DNA from: Spartinivicinus poritis
GTDB taxonomy: Bacteria > Pseudomonadota > Gammaproteobacteria > Pseudomonadales > Zooshikellaceae
Direction: 5' to 3'
DNA: 64,000 nucleotides
Assembly: GCF_028858535.1 (NCBI RefSeq)
Contig: NZ_JAPMOU010000017.1
Coordinates: 59,941 to 123,940, forward strand
Every line of letters starts with the position of its first letter. The first letter of the stretch is position 1. Under the pieces are notes generated by a model, which did not search any database, was not told the DNA's origin, and saw only the letters and a program-made list of their open reading frames with translations. The translations under genes and the position numbers were made by a program. This document shows, in pieces, positions 26,805-36,115 of the stretch.

Positions 26805-29738
26805 CTATGGGGTAAGTGGAATATGCGTGTTATTGGCATTCCCGGGAGTATTTACGTTCCTCACAGTTGTACCATTTGTTGTTAAGAATCGATTACCAAT
26901 TCTAACTCTAACTACGGGTCCGTTTGCAGCGTTACTTCCTGCAGGAGCATTGGGGTCAGCACCATGGCCATGAACTCTAAAGCGCACACCATTAGGGTTT
27001 GTCCAACTATAATTAAAACCACTTGAAAAACGACCGTCCCTTGTAGTCCAGTTGTTCGGTGTGTTTGGAGGTATTATTTGATTAAGAATTTGTTGTGAAA
27101 CCCTGCCATTATTTAAAAGCGAGACACCTGGCCCACACATACCTGATGTCTGCACATTCAATAAAGTCTGTTGTAAGGTCTGAATATTTGTTCTGTTTAA
27201 ACTTCCTTGCGGTCCATTTGGTCTAGCAATTTGATAGCTAAATGTTGGGTCATACCTTTGAATACGCTGAACCAAGTTTCTAGCTTGAGCATTTAGTAAT
27301 GCTTGAGCAGGTGATGAATACCAAGCGCCATAGCGTCCTCCTCTATTTGTTGGCCTTGCCCCGTTTAAGCCTAATAAGTCAACGATGTTTAATGGGTTTG
27401 CTCCAACATACCCATAAGTATTCAAACCACCTTCTAACCCAATCGGATCACTCTCAATATACCGCCCTAGTGTTGGGTCATAATCCCGGAAGTAGTTGTA
27501 AAACAGCCCACTTTCTTCATCAGCTAGCTGCCCTGGAAAACGTAAGGAGACAACTGTCTTCTGACCATTGCCATCTACGTCTTCACTGGCTTCTCCCACT
27601 CCAAAGGTATCGGAGTCCCAAGACCATACAGTTTGTTGCTGCTGGTTTGTGGCCAGTCTTGGGGTATTGAGGTGATCGCTGTGTAAATACGTGACTTGTG
27701 GTGCAGTTAAGCTTTTACCGTTAGTGGTTTGCTCAACCATAGCTAGTGGTAGGCTGCCTAACCAAATATATTGGCGGGTTAATTGTTGCTGCCAATGTTT
27801 GTTGTATTTTGTTTCTGCTAAAATTTGGCCAGTTTCGTTGTAGGTGTAAATCCAGTGGGTGGGTTGCTCAGGTCCATAATGAATGGTTTTATGGATTCGT
27901 TCGCCTATTGCATTGTAGTGGTAGCTGGCTAATAGAAAGTCCATTTCTTTAACTTTGCTTAAGCGATTATTAGCTGCGTACTCAAAGTTTAAAGGGCCAT
28001 TACCAATGGTATTTCCTGCGGCATCTGTGCGAACAGGGCCCATAAATGTTGTAGCAATGCGGTTGCTATTTTCTGCATAAGTTTGCTCTTGCAAACCTAG
28101 CATATCCCTTAATCTTTCTTTTTTAGTTAACCGATTGCCTACCGCATCATAGGTATATTCAGTGGTTTTTAAGCCATCAATTTCCTGAAAAAGTCGGTTT
28201 AATACGTCGTACTTAAACTGCCTTTTATCCGTTTCACTTTTGGCTATCTCGGTAATATTGCCACTAGGGTCATACTTGTAATTCAGCTGCTGTAAGCCTG
28301 CGATAGCTTGCTGAGTGAGCTGACCATCTAGATTAAATTGACGGTTTAACGTCAGGCCATTACCCCAAGTCAGTGAAGTCATAGGGCCAAACGCTTGATA
28401 GCTGATGTCTTTGGCTAGCTCAGTGGTTTGCGCAGCATCACCCACTCCCCATTCAGCACTAACGCTAGTAATTTGCCCTTCGTTATTACGTTGGTAATTA
28501 ATTTTTAAATGACTGGGATAAGTGACTTGGATGAGTTGGTTACTGATATTGTATTGATAACCAATACTTTGCTGAATACTTTGGCTACCCGTTTCGATAG
28601 TACGGCTTAAATTAACAATATTGCCGCGATCATCATATTGATAGGCAATCACGCCTTTTGCATCTTTAACCCCTGTGAGTTTGCTAATACCTGGATGGTT
28701 ATCGCTGGTATCATCGTATAAATACTCGATAGTTAGTTCAGAAGCACTGGGATAAGTTTTTTTTGTTAGGCGGTTCAGTGCATCATAGGTGTATTCTGTA
28801 ACTTCACCACGGGCATCGGTACGCTTGGTGATATTATCAGCCAAGTCATATTCGTAAATAGTAGTGCCTGTATCGGGGCTGATTCGTTTAATTAGGCGGC
28901 CAAACACATCATACTCATACTGAGTTGTAGTGCCTTTAGGATCAACTACTTTAGTAATTTGATCTTGTTGGTTGTACTCCAGGCGGGTAACACCTTCTAA
29001 AGCATCAGTCGTTTGGGTTAAACGGTTTAAGGCATCAAAACCATGGGTGGTTTTGTTGTTATTAGGGTTGGTAAAGCTTACCAGGTTGTCATTAACATCA
29101 TATTCATGCTGGGTGGTTTGCTCATTGGCGCCTACACGGCGCAATAATCGACTTAACTCATCATATACCCAGCTTTGCTGGCTAATAATTTCGCCAGAAG
29201 CCGATTTAACGGTTTGCTTGGTTTTATTGCCTGCATTGTCGTACTCATACTCAATGCGCTCACCTAAGCTATTTTCTATGGCCATTAAATAACGAGCAGG
29301 GCTGTACTCATATTTAATGACGCTGATATTTGGCAAGGTGATTTGAGTCACCTGCCCAACATTGTCGTAAGTAAAGCGAGTAGTGATATCGCCTGATTTG
29401 CTTTTAACCGTAATGGTTTCTGCGGCGCCATCATGGTTATAGGTGATTTTGGTAACAACACCATTAGCATCAATCAGAGTTTGGGGGCTTCCACGATAAT
29501 TGTGGTCTTTTAATTCAGTGGTATGGCCAAGAGCATTAATGGTTTTAACTAAATTACCTTTCTCATCGTATTCATAGTGAGAAATATCTTGCACATCCGT
29601 ACGAGGGCCATCTACCTGAGTGATGTTGCCTTGGCTGTCATATTGATACAGCCATTCTCGTTCAAGTGAAGTATTGGCCTGAGCAGAAAACGCTAACCCT
29701 GCTGCCAATAATCCAGAAAATATCCGATTAAATTTCAT
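26805..29738 (-). CDS. Rhs/YD-repeat protein with C-terminal toxin (polymorphic toxin type 30-like)
   Basis: 977 aa. Signal peptide 1-21 (ending SAQA), about 20 YD repeats to about 720, the RHS core (LPLAMVEQ, YLHSDHLNTPRLATNQ, LRFPGQLADEESGLFYNYFRDYDPTLGRY), then ESDPIGLEGG and DLLGL at 791. The variable tip (792-977) contains PPNTPNNWTTRDG, VHGHGADPNAPAGSNAANG with His923 and His925, and a terminal THIPL. I recognise this tip as resembling polymorphic toxin type 30, a predicted nuclease family; this is from memory. It carries a Sec signal and no PAAR or VgrG part, so type VI delivery is not evident. It appears to be the second half of a split Rhs gene (see 30020). Confidence 0.82.
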   Translation of the reverse strand: MKFNRIFSGLLAAGLAFSAQANTSLEREWLYQYDSQGNITQVDGPRTDVQDISHYEYDEKGNLVKTINALGHTTELKDHNYRGSPQTLIDANGVVTKITYNHDGAAETITVKSKSGDITTRFTYDNVGQVTQITLPNISVIKYEYSPARYLMAIENSLGERIEYEYDNAGNKTKQTVKSASGEIISQQSWVYDELSRLLRRVGANEQTTQHEYDVNDNLVSFTNPNNNKTTHGFDALNRLTQTTDALEGVTRLEYNQQDQITKVVDPKGTTTQYEYDVFGRLIKRISPDTGTTIYEYDLADNITKRTDARGEVTEYTYDALNRLTKKTYPSASELTIEYLYDDTSDNHPGISKLTGVKDAKGVIAYQYDDRGNIVNLSRTIETGSQSIQQSIGYQYNISNQLIQVTYPSHLKINYQRNNEGQITSVSAEWGVGDAAQTTELAKDISYQAFGPMTSLTWGNGLTLNRQFNLDGQLTQQAIAGLQQLNYKYDPSGNITEIAKSETDKRQFKYDVLNRLFQEIDGLKTTEYTYDAVGNRLTKKERLRDMLGLQEQTYAENSNRIATTFMGPVRTDAAGNTIGNGPLNFEYAANNRLSKVKEMDFLLASYHYNAIGERIHKTIHYGPEQPTHWIYTYNETGQILAETKYNKHWQQQLTRQYIWLGSLPLAMVEQTTNGKSLTAPQVTYLHSDHLNTPRLATNQQQQTVWSWDSDTFGVGEASEDVDGNGQKTVVSLRFPGQLADEESGLFYNYFRDYDPTLGRYIESDPIGLEGGLNTYGYVGANPLNIVDLLGLNGARPTNRGGRYGAWYSSPAQALLNAQARNLVQRIQRYDPTFSYQIARPNGPQGSLNRTNIQTLQQTLLNVQTSGMCGPGVSLLNNGRVSQQILNQIIPPNTPNNWTTRDGRFSSGFNYSWTNPNGVRFRVHGHGADPNAPAGSNAANGPVVRVRIGNRFLTTNGTTVRNVNTPGNANNTHIPLTP

Positions 29739-29807
29739 ACATCTAATGCCGTGTTTTAGGTTGGATTTTGTTTAAGTTGTTTTGATGTTGTTGTAGAAGC
29801 TGCTAAT

Positions 29808-29980
29808 AGCTCCCTCTCCCTCAGGGGGAGGGCTGGGGTGAGGGTATCTTTTCTTTCGAGTGACCGTTATGTAGAAAAAAAGTCATTGCTTTCTTAGGAA
29901 AAATACAGTCATCACGAGTCTTGCAAAGCAGACTCGTCCCCCTCATCCTAACCTTCTCCCCCGTGGGGGAGAAGGAACTT
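29808..29980. mobile_element. MITE-like 173-bp element, copy 1
   Basis: Begins AGCTCCCTCTCCC and ends GAGAAGGAACTT. Its two ends are imperfect inverted repeats of about 37 bases (TGAGGG / CCCTCA at the inner limits). Copy 2 at 38137-38309 has the same length and near-identical ends with an unrelated middle. There is no coding capacity, so it fits a miniature element mobilised in trans. It lies exactly between the two Rhs halves. Confidence 0.65.
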
Positions 29981-30019
29981 GGCTCGGTGTGCTTTTAGGC
30001 TCCCTGTTTTAAAAGAGCG

Positions 30020-31537
30020 CTACTTACTCACCTGCTTTTTATTAATCAACAGCCCTTTCTCATCGTACTGATACTGAGTTTCCAGCTGGCCATCTGAGGC
30101 TTTTAAAGGTAAGCGTTTCTCAACATCCCACTCTGTAGTAATAGTGCGCGCTTGCGGCGTACCTACAGCTTCTGTCTTCTCAATCTGCAAGCCCTGATCG
30201 TTGTATTTATACTCAGTGGTATTACCTTTCCAATCGGTTTTGGTCTTGAGCAAACCATTGGGGTAATAGCTGTATTCTTTATTAGCTGCAGCACAGTTAG
30301 CAGACTGATGGCCTGCCACACGCACCACTTTATTTACACCATTAAACTGCTGAAAGTGGTAGGTAGTTTTCTTGCCTAAAGGGTTAGTAACAGTGGTGGA
30401 GTTATTATCATGAAATTCCAGGGTGACTTTTTCCTTGCCGCCAGCATGTTCAGAGCTGATAGCACGGCCTTGATTGTCATAGGTCCAAGTGGCAAAGCGA
30501 ACACCGTTTTCGTCGGTGATGCCCGTGAGGTGGTAGGGGAAGGCTTCGTTTTCGTAATGGTATTGGCGGGTTTTATTTCCAGGACGTTTTACTTGAGTTA
30601 AGCGGTCTTTATCATCCCAAATAAACTCTGCTTTTTGCTGATCAATGGACTCCGCTTTAATCAGCTGCTGTTTTTCATTGAAGGTTAGTTTGAGCTGTTT
30701 ATTAGTAGAGTCTGCAACTGTTAATACTTCACCTGCCCTAGTAAAGGTAAGGACATTGCCAGATTTAGATTCTATGCGTAAAATATGGCCTGCATTATCA
30801 TAATATTCTTTTTGGCCATGATAATTTACCTGCCAATTAGCATTATGTTGTTCTGTTGCAGCAAGTGTTATGGAGCCTGCTTCCAATGGATCATTATTAT
30901 AAAATGCTATAATTTTACCATCAGGACGCGAATAACGCTTGTATTCAGGCAACGTTTCAAGAGTACTTAACTGATAATAAAAACTATGCGTCCACTGCCC
31001 GTTACTGCTGTTATAAGAAATATTTACGGGTAAGGGATAGTTAAAAATCTTTTCTACTTGATATTTATTGCCTGTGGAAATACGTACTGGGTTTCCTGCA
31101 GCAGGTGTTGTACTTGGAGCGGTGCAGTCTCCACTTCCATTCTGACTTAGCTGAGGTGAGTTTTTTCCAATACAGCTCATTGTTTCTGGATCAAGGTAAG
31201 GTTTGTCTCCCTGGCAAGGTGTTGACTGTTGCCACATATCACCAACCCAGGCTACTCCCCCCCAGTCAACCTTTACACCACATGAATATTTTGTACCGTA
31301 AAAACCACGTGTCCAGTAATTATGATAAACTCTGTCATTACTTGGGTACCTATCTTCAGTCACTTCAGCATCACACCCAGCTTTAGGCGTAGAGTAACAA
31401 GTGCCACACTCAGGAATGTCTTCTGTAATATAACAGGAGTAATACCAGCACACTCCAGGAGCACTACTCCATGTAAAAGACGAAAGAAGAGAACTACCAC
31501 CTAAAACAAAAATTTGAAAATACTTATATAGCTTCAT
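30020..31537 (-). CDS. Rhs N-terminal half (DUF6531-like and YD repeats, no core)
   Basis: 505 aa. Signal peptide about 1-25, a Cys-rich region to about 125 (CWYYSCYITEDIPECGTC), GNPVRISTGNKYQVEKIFNYPLP (the DUF6531-like entry domain), then YD repeats to the end. It stops at YDEKGLLINKKQVSK without an RHS core or toxin. Whole Rhs proteins continue from this point into REW-Y-Y---GNI---DGPRTDV, which is how the next gene begins after its signal peptide. So this and 26805-29738 look like two halves of one ancestral Rhs protein. Confidence 0.8.
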   Translation of the reverse strand: MKLYKYFQIFVLGGSSLLSSFTWSSAPGVCWYYSCYITEDIPECGTCYSTPKAGCDAEVTEDRYPSNDRVYHNYWTRGFYGTKYSCGVKVDWGGVAWVGDMWQQSTPCQGDKPYLDPETMSCIGKNSPQLSQNGSGDCTAPSTTPAAGNPVRISTGNKYQVEKIFNYPLPVNISYNSSNGQWTHSFYYQLSTLETLPEYKRYSRPDGKIIAFYNNDPLEAGSITLAATEQHNANWQVNYHGQKEYYDNAGHILRIESKSGNVLTFTRAGEVLTVADSTNKQLKLTFNEKQQLIKAESIDQQKAEFIWDDKDRLTQVKRPGNKTRQYHYENEAFPYHLTGITDENGVRFATWTYDNQGRAISSEHAGGKEKVTLEFHDNNSTTVTNPLGKKTTYHFQQFNGVNKVVRVAGHQSANCAAANKEYSYYPNGLLKTKTDWKGNTTEYKYNDQGLQIEKTEAVGTPQARTITTEWDVEKRLPLKASDGQLETQYQYDEKGLLINKKQVSK

Positions 31538-31787
31538 TAAATACTTGGCCTTACTTCATACCAATAAAATGCCCTCGATTATAATCTGGCGATATTGTTA
31601 TACAACAAGTGTTGAGCTTTATTTGTTTGTGTGTATGTGCTTGCTTAATTTGATGAGCTTGTTTTTATTGCAGTGAGAGTTAAGTAAAAATTTGTATCCT
31701 TAATGATTAACTCGATCATTTTGAGTATCAGGTAGGGGGCAAAAAGTCAGAGCTTCTAATTAAGAATGAAAGTTGGTAGGGCCAAGC

Positions 31788-32347
31788 CTACCCTTCTTTG
31801 TGCTGAGCAATAAAACGTGCTAACTGTTGTAGCTTATTTTTTTGCATACAAGTAATAAGATCCTCTTGGCTAAAGGGTGGGTTTTTCCAGCGCTTTCGAG
31901 CTTCTTCTATACCTTGATAAACTTTGTTGGGGTGGCTTTTGATTAATAGCTTGAAAAAGTTATCTGGTGATAATGCTCTGATTCCCAGTGGTTCTAGAGC
32001 TGTGTTGGGGAAGTCTTTTAAATTGTGTGTCACTATATAATTAGCTTCACTGGCCAATGCAGCAGCCACGACATGCCTGTCATTTTCATCTGGTAATTTA
32101 GGTACTTGTGATAAGAACTGCTTAACTTCTCATGGGTTACACAAGCATAAGGGAAACCTTGATTTACTTGAGCACATGACTTTTCTAATTTCTTGCTACA
32201 AAGTTCAGGGTTATTTCTTTTTAGGTTGCGTATCCATTCATCAAGGATTTCTGTGCTCCAAACAGGTGTAAATCCTTCTTGGTACGCAACCCATAATAGC
32301 ATTCCACGTAACTTTAATGGATACAGCACATTTGCAGTAATCGTCAT
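31788..32347 (-). pseudogene. PIN-domain toxin, frameshifted
   Basis: The first frame (from 32347) gives ITANVLYPLKLRGML...TPVWSTEILDEW, the start of a PIN-domain RNase toxin with its first acidic position region. Near 32120-32140 the homologous reading moves to another frame (PDENDRHVVAAALASEANYIVTHNLKDFP), which holds the second acidic cluster and runs to 31788. The frame difference corresponds to one missing base (or two extra). Restored length would be about 186 aa. It is paired with the antitoxin gene, overlapping it by 4 bases. Either an inactivated toxin or a sequencing error. Confidence 0.75.
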
Positions 32348-32811
32348 TCTATGCCTAGCTCGTTGTCCAAATCAGCCATTTCTTCTAATGCGTGCTTTGT
32401 CTGCTGACGTAGACGTGCTTTAAATGCTAGAGCATCACTTTCTTGAATACGATAGTGCTTACCTACCATAAAGTAAGGTAAATCGCCGGCTTTTATAGCT
32501 TTAACCACCATTGGTCTAGACATTCCGATTATATTGGCAGTCTCTTGAGCGGTTAGAGGGTTGTCCGACTGACTGGCTTTAACATGAAGTTTTGCTTTGG
32601 GGTTTTTAGCTAGTACCTGTGCGGCCTCTTGTATAACTGTGATTAACGATTGACTAATCTCAGAGTCAACAAACTCAAATTGTTCTCCTCCCAGTTCAAA
32701 CTTAATAGGCTGAGGGTTGCCAAACTGGTATCGGACTTTAACTAGAGAGTTCAATAACTGCTTTTGCTTTTTCTTTGTACCACTAGCGGTTGGAATTGGT
32801 TTCATACTCAT
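32344..32811 (-). CDS. Antitoxin with excisionase-type DNA-binding domain
   Basis: 155 aa. The N-terminal half is unassigned; residues 85-135 (LTAQETANIIGMSRPMVVKAIKAGDLPYFMVGKHYRI) form an excisionase/MerR-like winged helix. This is the usual partner of PIN toxins of the type downstream, and the genes overlap (ATGA). Expected to neutralise the toxin and autoregulate. The frame is intact although the toxin is broken. Confidence 0.78.
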   Translation of the reverse strand: MSMKPIPTASGTKKKQKQLLNSLVKVRYQFGNPQPIKFELGGEQFEFVDSEISQSLITVIQEAAQVLAKNPKAKLHVKASQSDNPLTAQETANIIGMSRPMVVKAIKAGDLPYFMVGKHYRIQESDALAFKARLRQQTKHALEEMADLDNELGIE

Positions 32812-32928
32812 TATTAGGGCCTCCTATAACAAGTTTAGCTTAACTGAAATATCTGAAATAATCAAAATAAACAAAAGCCAATCAAAAAGTGCTGGCACTC
32901 CCCAAACCATCTATCCTTAAAAAAATCC

Positions 32929-32955
32929 TAAAGTTTTTGTCATATCTGCCGAGCG
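32929..32955 (+). promoter_or_regulatory. Sigma28 (FliA) promoter of the flagellin gene
   Basis: TAAAGTTT, 11 bases, GCCGAGCG. The -35 is a perfect match and the -10 matches the first five bases of GCCGATAA. The spacing is exact. The start of transcription would be about 50 bases before the flagellin ATG. Confidence 0.75.
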
Positions 32956-33010
32956 GATGTCTCAGTAGTTTTGCGACAGACGCCAGGGTGGCGGATAGTG
33001 TGGGTGGATT

Positions 33011-35137
33011 ATGGTGCAGTCTATAAATACCAACCTCACTTCGTTGCTGGTGCAACGGCATCTCAATCAAAACCAGCGGGCGCAGGATACGGCTCTTGAG
33101 CGATTAGGCTCAGGTTTACGGATTAATGGGGCAAGAGATAATGCCGCTGGGTTTGCGAATACCATTCAGCTTGATACAACTATTTCCAGTACGTTTGCCA
33201 GTGTCCGTAATGCCAATGATGGTGTTTCTTTGCTGCAAACAGTCGAAGGTACCTTGGGTATTATTACTGAAAGCTTGCAGCGTATCAGGGAGCTGGCTTT
33301 GCAAGCGGCTAATGGCAATAACGATGAGGTTGACCGGGCAGCATTGGATGAAGAGGCTCAGCAGTTAATTAAAGAAATTAACAGTACAGCGACAAATGCT
33401 GACTTTAATGGTCAGAAGTTGCTTGATGGTAGTTTTAATCGTCATATATTTCAGACCGGGGTGGATTTAGGTGAAGTTATTCAGCTAAGTATTCCTAATA
33501 CCACTACTGCTTCTCTTGGCACTTCACTCACTGCTGGGGTTTCTTCAACCAGAGGTTCTCGAAGTATTTTTCCCTTTACCCTTGGTGATGTGATTATTAA
33601 TGGAATTGAAATTGGCGACTCTCTTGGCGTAGACGACAAGCTATCAACGGTTAACCCAGAGTTCAGCTCTATTGCTAAAGCCGCTGCGATTAACCGAGCA
33701 ACCACCTTAACCGGTGTAACTGCCAGAGTGAATGCTAATACTGTTGGTTATTCTGGCCCGGTAGCTACTAATGCGGCTGTTGCGGCAACCACTATCAATA
33801 TCAACGGTGTAGCCATTAATGTCTCTACTAATTCAGCCCAGTCTGCTGATGTGAACCGACAAGGGGTAGTGAATGCTATTAATGGGGCTTCTGGGTTAAC
33901 TCAAGTTACGGCGGTTGATACGGGCAATACCAATACGGGAATTTCTTTAGTAGCTGCGGATGGCCGAAACATTCAGTACGATGACAATCTTTCAGGGATT
34001 TCTGCCGCTGTGGGGATAGGTAATAGTGGTGCGGCGCAAGTTTACTCAGGTACTTTTACTTTGGTCTCTCAAACCGGTGGGCTGATTGAGTTGGACCAAC
34101 AGTTTCGTGATAGCCACTTAATTACTGGGCTAAGGTCTGACACTTTCAGTGGCAGCAATAGTGTGGCACTTGGTCGACGTGTGGCTAGTGTGGCTTTGGC
34201 TGCAGGTGATTTAGTGATTAATGGCGTATCCGTTGGGGCTTCTTCAAGCTTAGATGACAATGCCTCCTCAACAGCAAAAAGCGCCAGTGCTATTGCCAAA
34301 GCGGCAGCCATTAATGCCGTGAGTGACCAAACGGGAGTGGTTGCTAGGGCACTGCCAAATGTGGTTATAGGCTATACCATTACCCCAGGCAATACCCGGC
34401 AAGAGTCAGTGGATATTAACGGGGTAACGGTTGAGGTGAATTTTAGTGCGGCTGATACCACAGAAGAAATAGCCAGAAAAGTGGTTAGCTCAGTTAATCA
34501 GCATACAGGCTCTACTGGGGTAGTGGCTGAGTTTGTGGTAGACCCCCATTTTACAGCTGGTAGTATTGGCCCTTCATTTCGGCTTGAAGCGGCTGATGGT
34601 CGCAATATTGTGTTTGAAAACCAAACCGCCAACATTGCAGAGGCTGGCTTTTCCACAGTAGAGCCTCCCATCCCTAGCGTGATTAACAATAATAACCCCC
34701 ACCTAAGCGCTATTGAGCTAGTGTCTGCAGGTAGAATCACCTTAAGCTCAACTACCGCATCTGGGGGGATAGCCAATGCTGGCTTTAGCGTAGGCGAGTT
34801 TGGTGACTTGGCTGATAGTATCCCTCTCAAGTTTGCCAGCATTAGTACTGTAGCTGGCGCCAACCTAGTACTTACCGCAGTGGATAACAGCTTGCAGCGG
34901 GTGGCTTTTCAGCAGGCTCAAGTGGGTGCTTTACAGAACCGCTTTGTTGCAAATGTGGACAACTTACTAAATCAGCGAGATAGCCTGACTTCAGCAGTGT
35001 CACGAATCAGAGATGCAGACTTTGCATTGGAAACGGCCAATCTGGCTAAAACCCAATTGTTACAACAAGCCTCTATTTCAGTATTAGCCCAGGCAAACCT
35101 AAGGTCTCAGCAGGCATTAAAGCTATTAGAGTTTTAG
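33011..35137 (+). CDS. Large flagellin
   Basis: 708 aa, longer than the usual 280-500. The N-terminal D0/D1 domain (about 1-165; SINTNLTSLLVQRHLNQNQ, LERLGSGLRINGARDNAAGFAN) and C-terminal D1/D0 domain (about 615-708; FQQAQVGALQNRF, RDADFALETANLAKTQLLQQA) are intact. Between them are at least two repeated Flagellin_IN-like modules (VIINGIEIG...IAKAAAINR and LVINGVSVG...IAKAAAINA) plus shorter DINGVTVEV-type segments. The filament surface is therefore enlarged. It is an isolated gene in the accessory segment with its own sigma28 promoter. Its stop overlaps the end of gluQRS by 4 bases, convergent. Confidence 0.92.
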   Translation: MVQSINTNLTSLLVQRHLNQNQRAQDTALERLGSGLRINGARDNAAGFANTIQLDTTISSTFASVRNANDGVSLLQTVEGTLGIITESLQRIRELALQAANGNNDEVDRAALDEEAQQLIKEINSTATNADFNGQKLLDGSFNRHIFQTGVDLGEVIQLSIPNTTTASLGTSLTAGVSSTRGSRSIFPFTLGDVIINGIEIGDSLGVDDKLSTVNPEFSSIAKAAAINRATTLTGVTARVNANTVGYSGPVATNAAVAATTININGVAINVSTNSAQSADVNRQGVVNAINGASGLTQVTAVDTGNTNTGISLVAADGRNIQYDDNLSGISAAVGIGNSGAAQVYSGTFTLVSQTGGLIELDQQFRDSHLITGLRSDTFSGSNSVALGRRVASVALAAGDLVINGVSVGASSSLDDNASSTAKSASAIAKAAAINAVSDQTGVVARALPNVVIGYTITPGNTRQESVDINGVTVEVNFSAADTTEEIARKVVSSVNQHTGSTGVVAEFVVDPHFTAGSIGPSFRLEAADGRNIVFENQTANIAEAGFSTVEPPIPSVINNNNPHLSAIELVSAGRITLSSTTASGGIANAGFSVGEFGDLADSIPLKFASISTVAGANLVLTAVDNSLQRVAFQQAQVGALQNRFVANVDNLLNQRDSLTSAVSRIRDADFALETANLAKTQLLQQASISVLAQANLRSQQALKLLEF

Positions 35138-36039
35138 CCTTGGTTGATTTTTTCCTGTAATACCGCTTCAGGTATTCCCATCATTTTTGGCACTTTTGGT
35201 AGTTGCCAGTGCTGAACTCCCCACTCAATAATTTCATTTACTGAGCTACTGGCTAAAGCTTTGGGTGGGCTGTGCCCTAGAGCAGTCAAAGCGCGTAGCA
35301 GTTGTGGAGCAGGCGTATCTAGTGGTAGTGGGTTAGCAAAAGTCTGTTTACTGAGCTTGCTACCGTCTTCCTTATTAATCACTGGATGATGGGCATAGAA
35401 AGGGGTTTGATAATCTAAATACTGCTGTAGCAGGCACTGCTTGGGGGTGGATGTCAGTAGGTCAGAACCTCTAACAATATGAGTAATTCCCTGCTCTTGG
35501 TCATCGACGGTTACGGCGAGTTGATAAGCAAATAAGCCATCCTTACGAAACACCACAAAGTCACCATCATCAACACCAAACTGACATTGCTGAACCCCTT
35601 GAATTAGGTCGTCAAAAATCACTTTATGGTTGGCTGTTTTGATTTTGATGGAGTGATCATCATCTGGCGCTAAGGTTTTATCATGACAGTAACCAGGGTA
35701 AACCGGTTGGCCTGTTAGCTGCCTGCGTGAACAGGTGCAAAAAAAACTAAAGCCTTCAGCCTGTAGGTTTGCCAAGGCTGCGCGATATAGCTCGCTCCGC
35801 TGTGATTGGTAAATCACCGGGCCATCCCAATAAAGGCCATATGTCTCAAGGGCTTTTAAAATTAAATCAGCGGCACCAGGTTGTTCACGGGGAGGGTCAA
35901 TATCTTCAATACGAACCAGCCATTGGCCTTGGTTAGCTTTGGCGTCAAGATAGCTGGCAACGGCGCCAACTAGCGAGCCAAAGTGCAATGGGCCAGTGGG
36001 GGATGGGGCAAAACGTCCTATATATTGCGGGGCAGTCAT
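35134..36039 (-). CDS. gluQRS: Glutamyl-Q tRNA(Asp) synthetase
   Basis: 301 aa; a truncated glutamyl-tRNA synthetase paralogue lacking the anticodon-binding domain that glutamylates queuosine in tRNA-Asp. RFAPSPTGPLHFGSL is the HIGH-type motif, KLSKQ the KMSKS-type motif, and the Cys cluster CTCSRR...YPGYC is the zinc site. It follows dksA by 76 bases, the standard gammaproteobacterial pair. Confidence 0.95.
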   Translation of the reverse strand: MTAPQYIGRFAPSPTGPLHFGSLVGAVASYLDAKANQGQWLVRIEDIDPPREQPGAADLILKALETYGLYWDGPVIYQSQRSELYRAALANLQAEGFSFFCTCSRRQLTGQPVYPGYCHDKTLAPDDDHSIKIKTANHKVIFDDLIQGVQQCQFGVDDGDFVVFRKDGLFAYQLAVTVDDQEQGITHIVRGSDLLTSTPKQCLLQQYLDYQTPFYAHHPVINKEDGSKLSKQTFANPLPLDTPAPQLLRALTALGHSPPKALASSSVNEIIEWGVQHWQLPKVPKMMGIPEAVLQEKINQG

Positions 36040-36059
36040 TCACTTGGTAGCAGAGCATT

Positions 36060-36089
36060 TATGCCATGGTAAAAGGAAGCCATGGCATA
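36060..36089. terminator. 10-bp hairpin between dksA and gluQRS
   Basis: TATGCCATGG/CCATGGCATA with a 10-base loop. No T-run follows on either strand, so it may stabilise or process the dksA message rather than terminate it. Confidence 0.35.
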
Positions 36090-36115
36090 TGATGTATTTA
36101 TTAGCGGTATTACTC

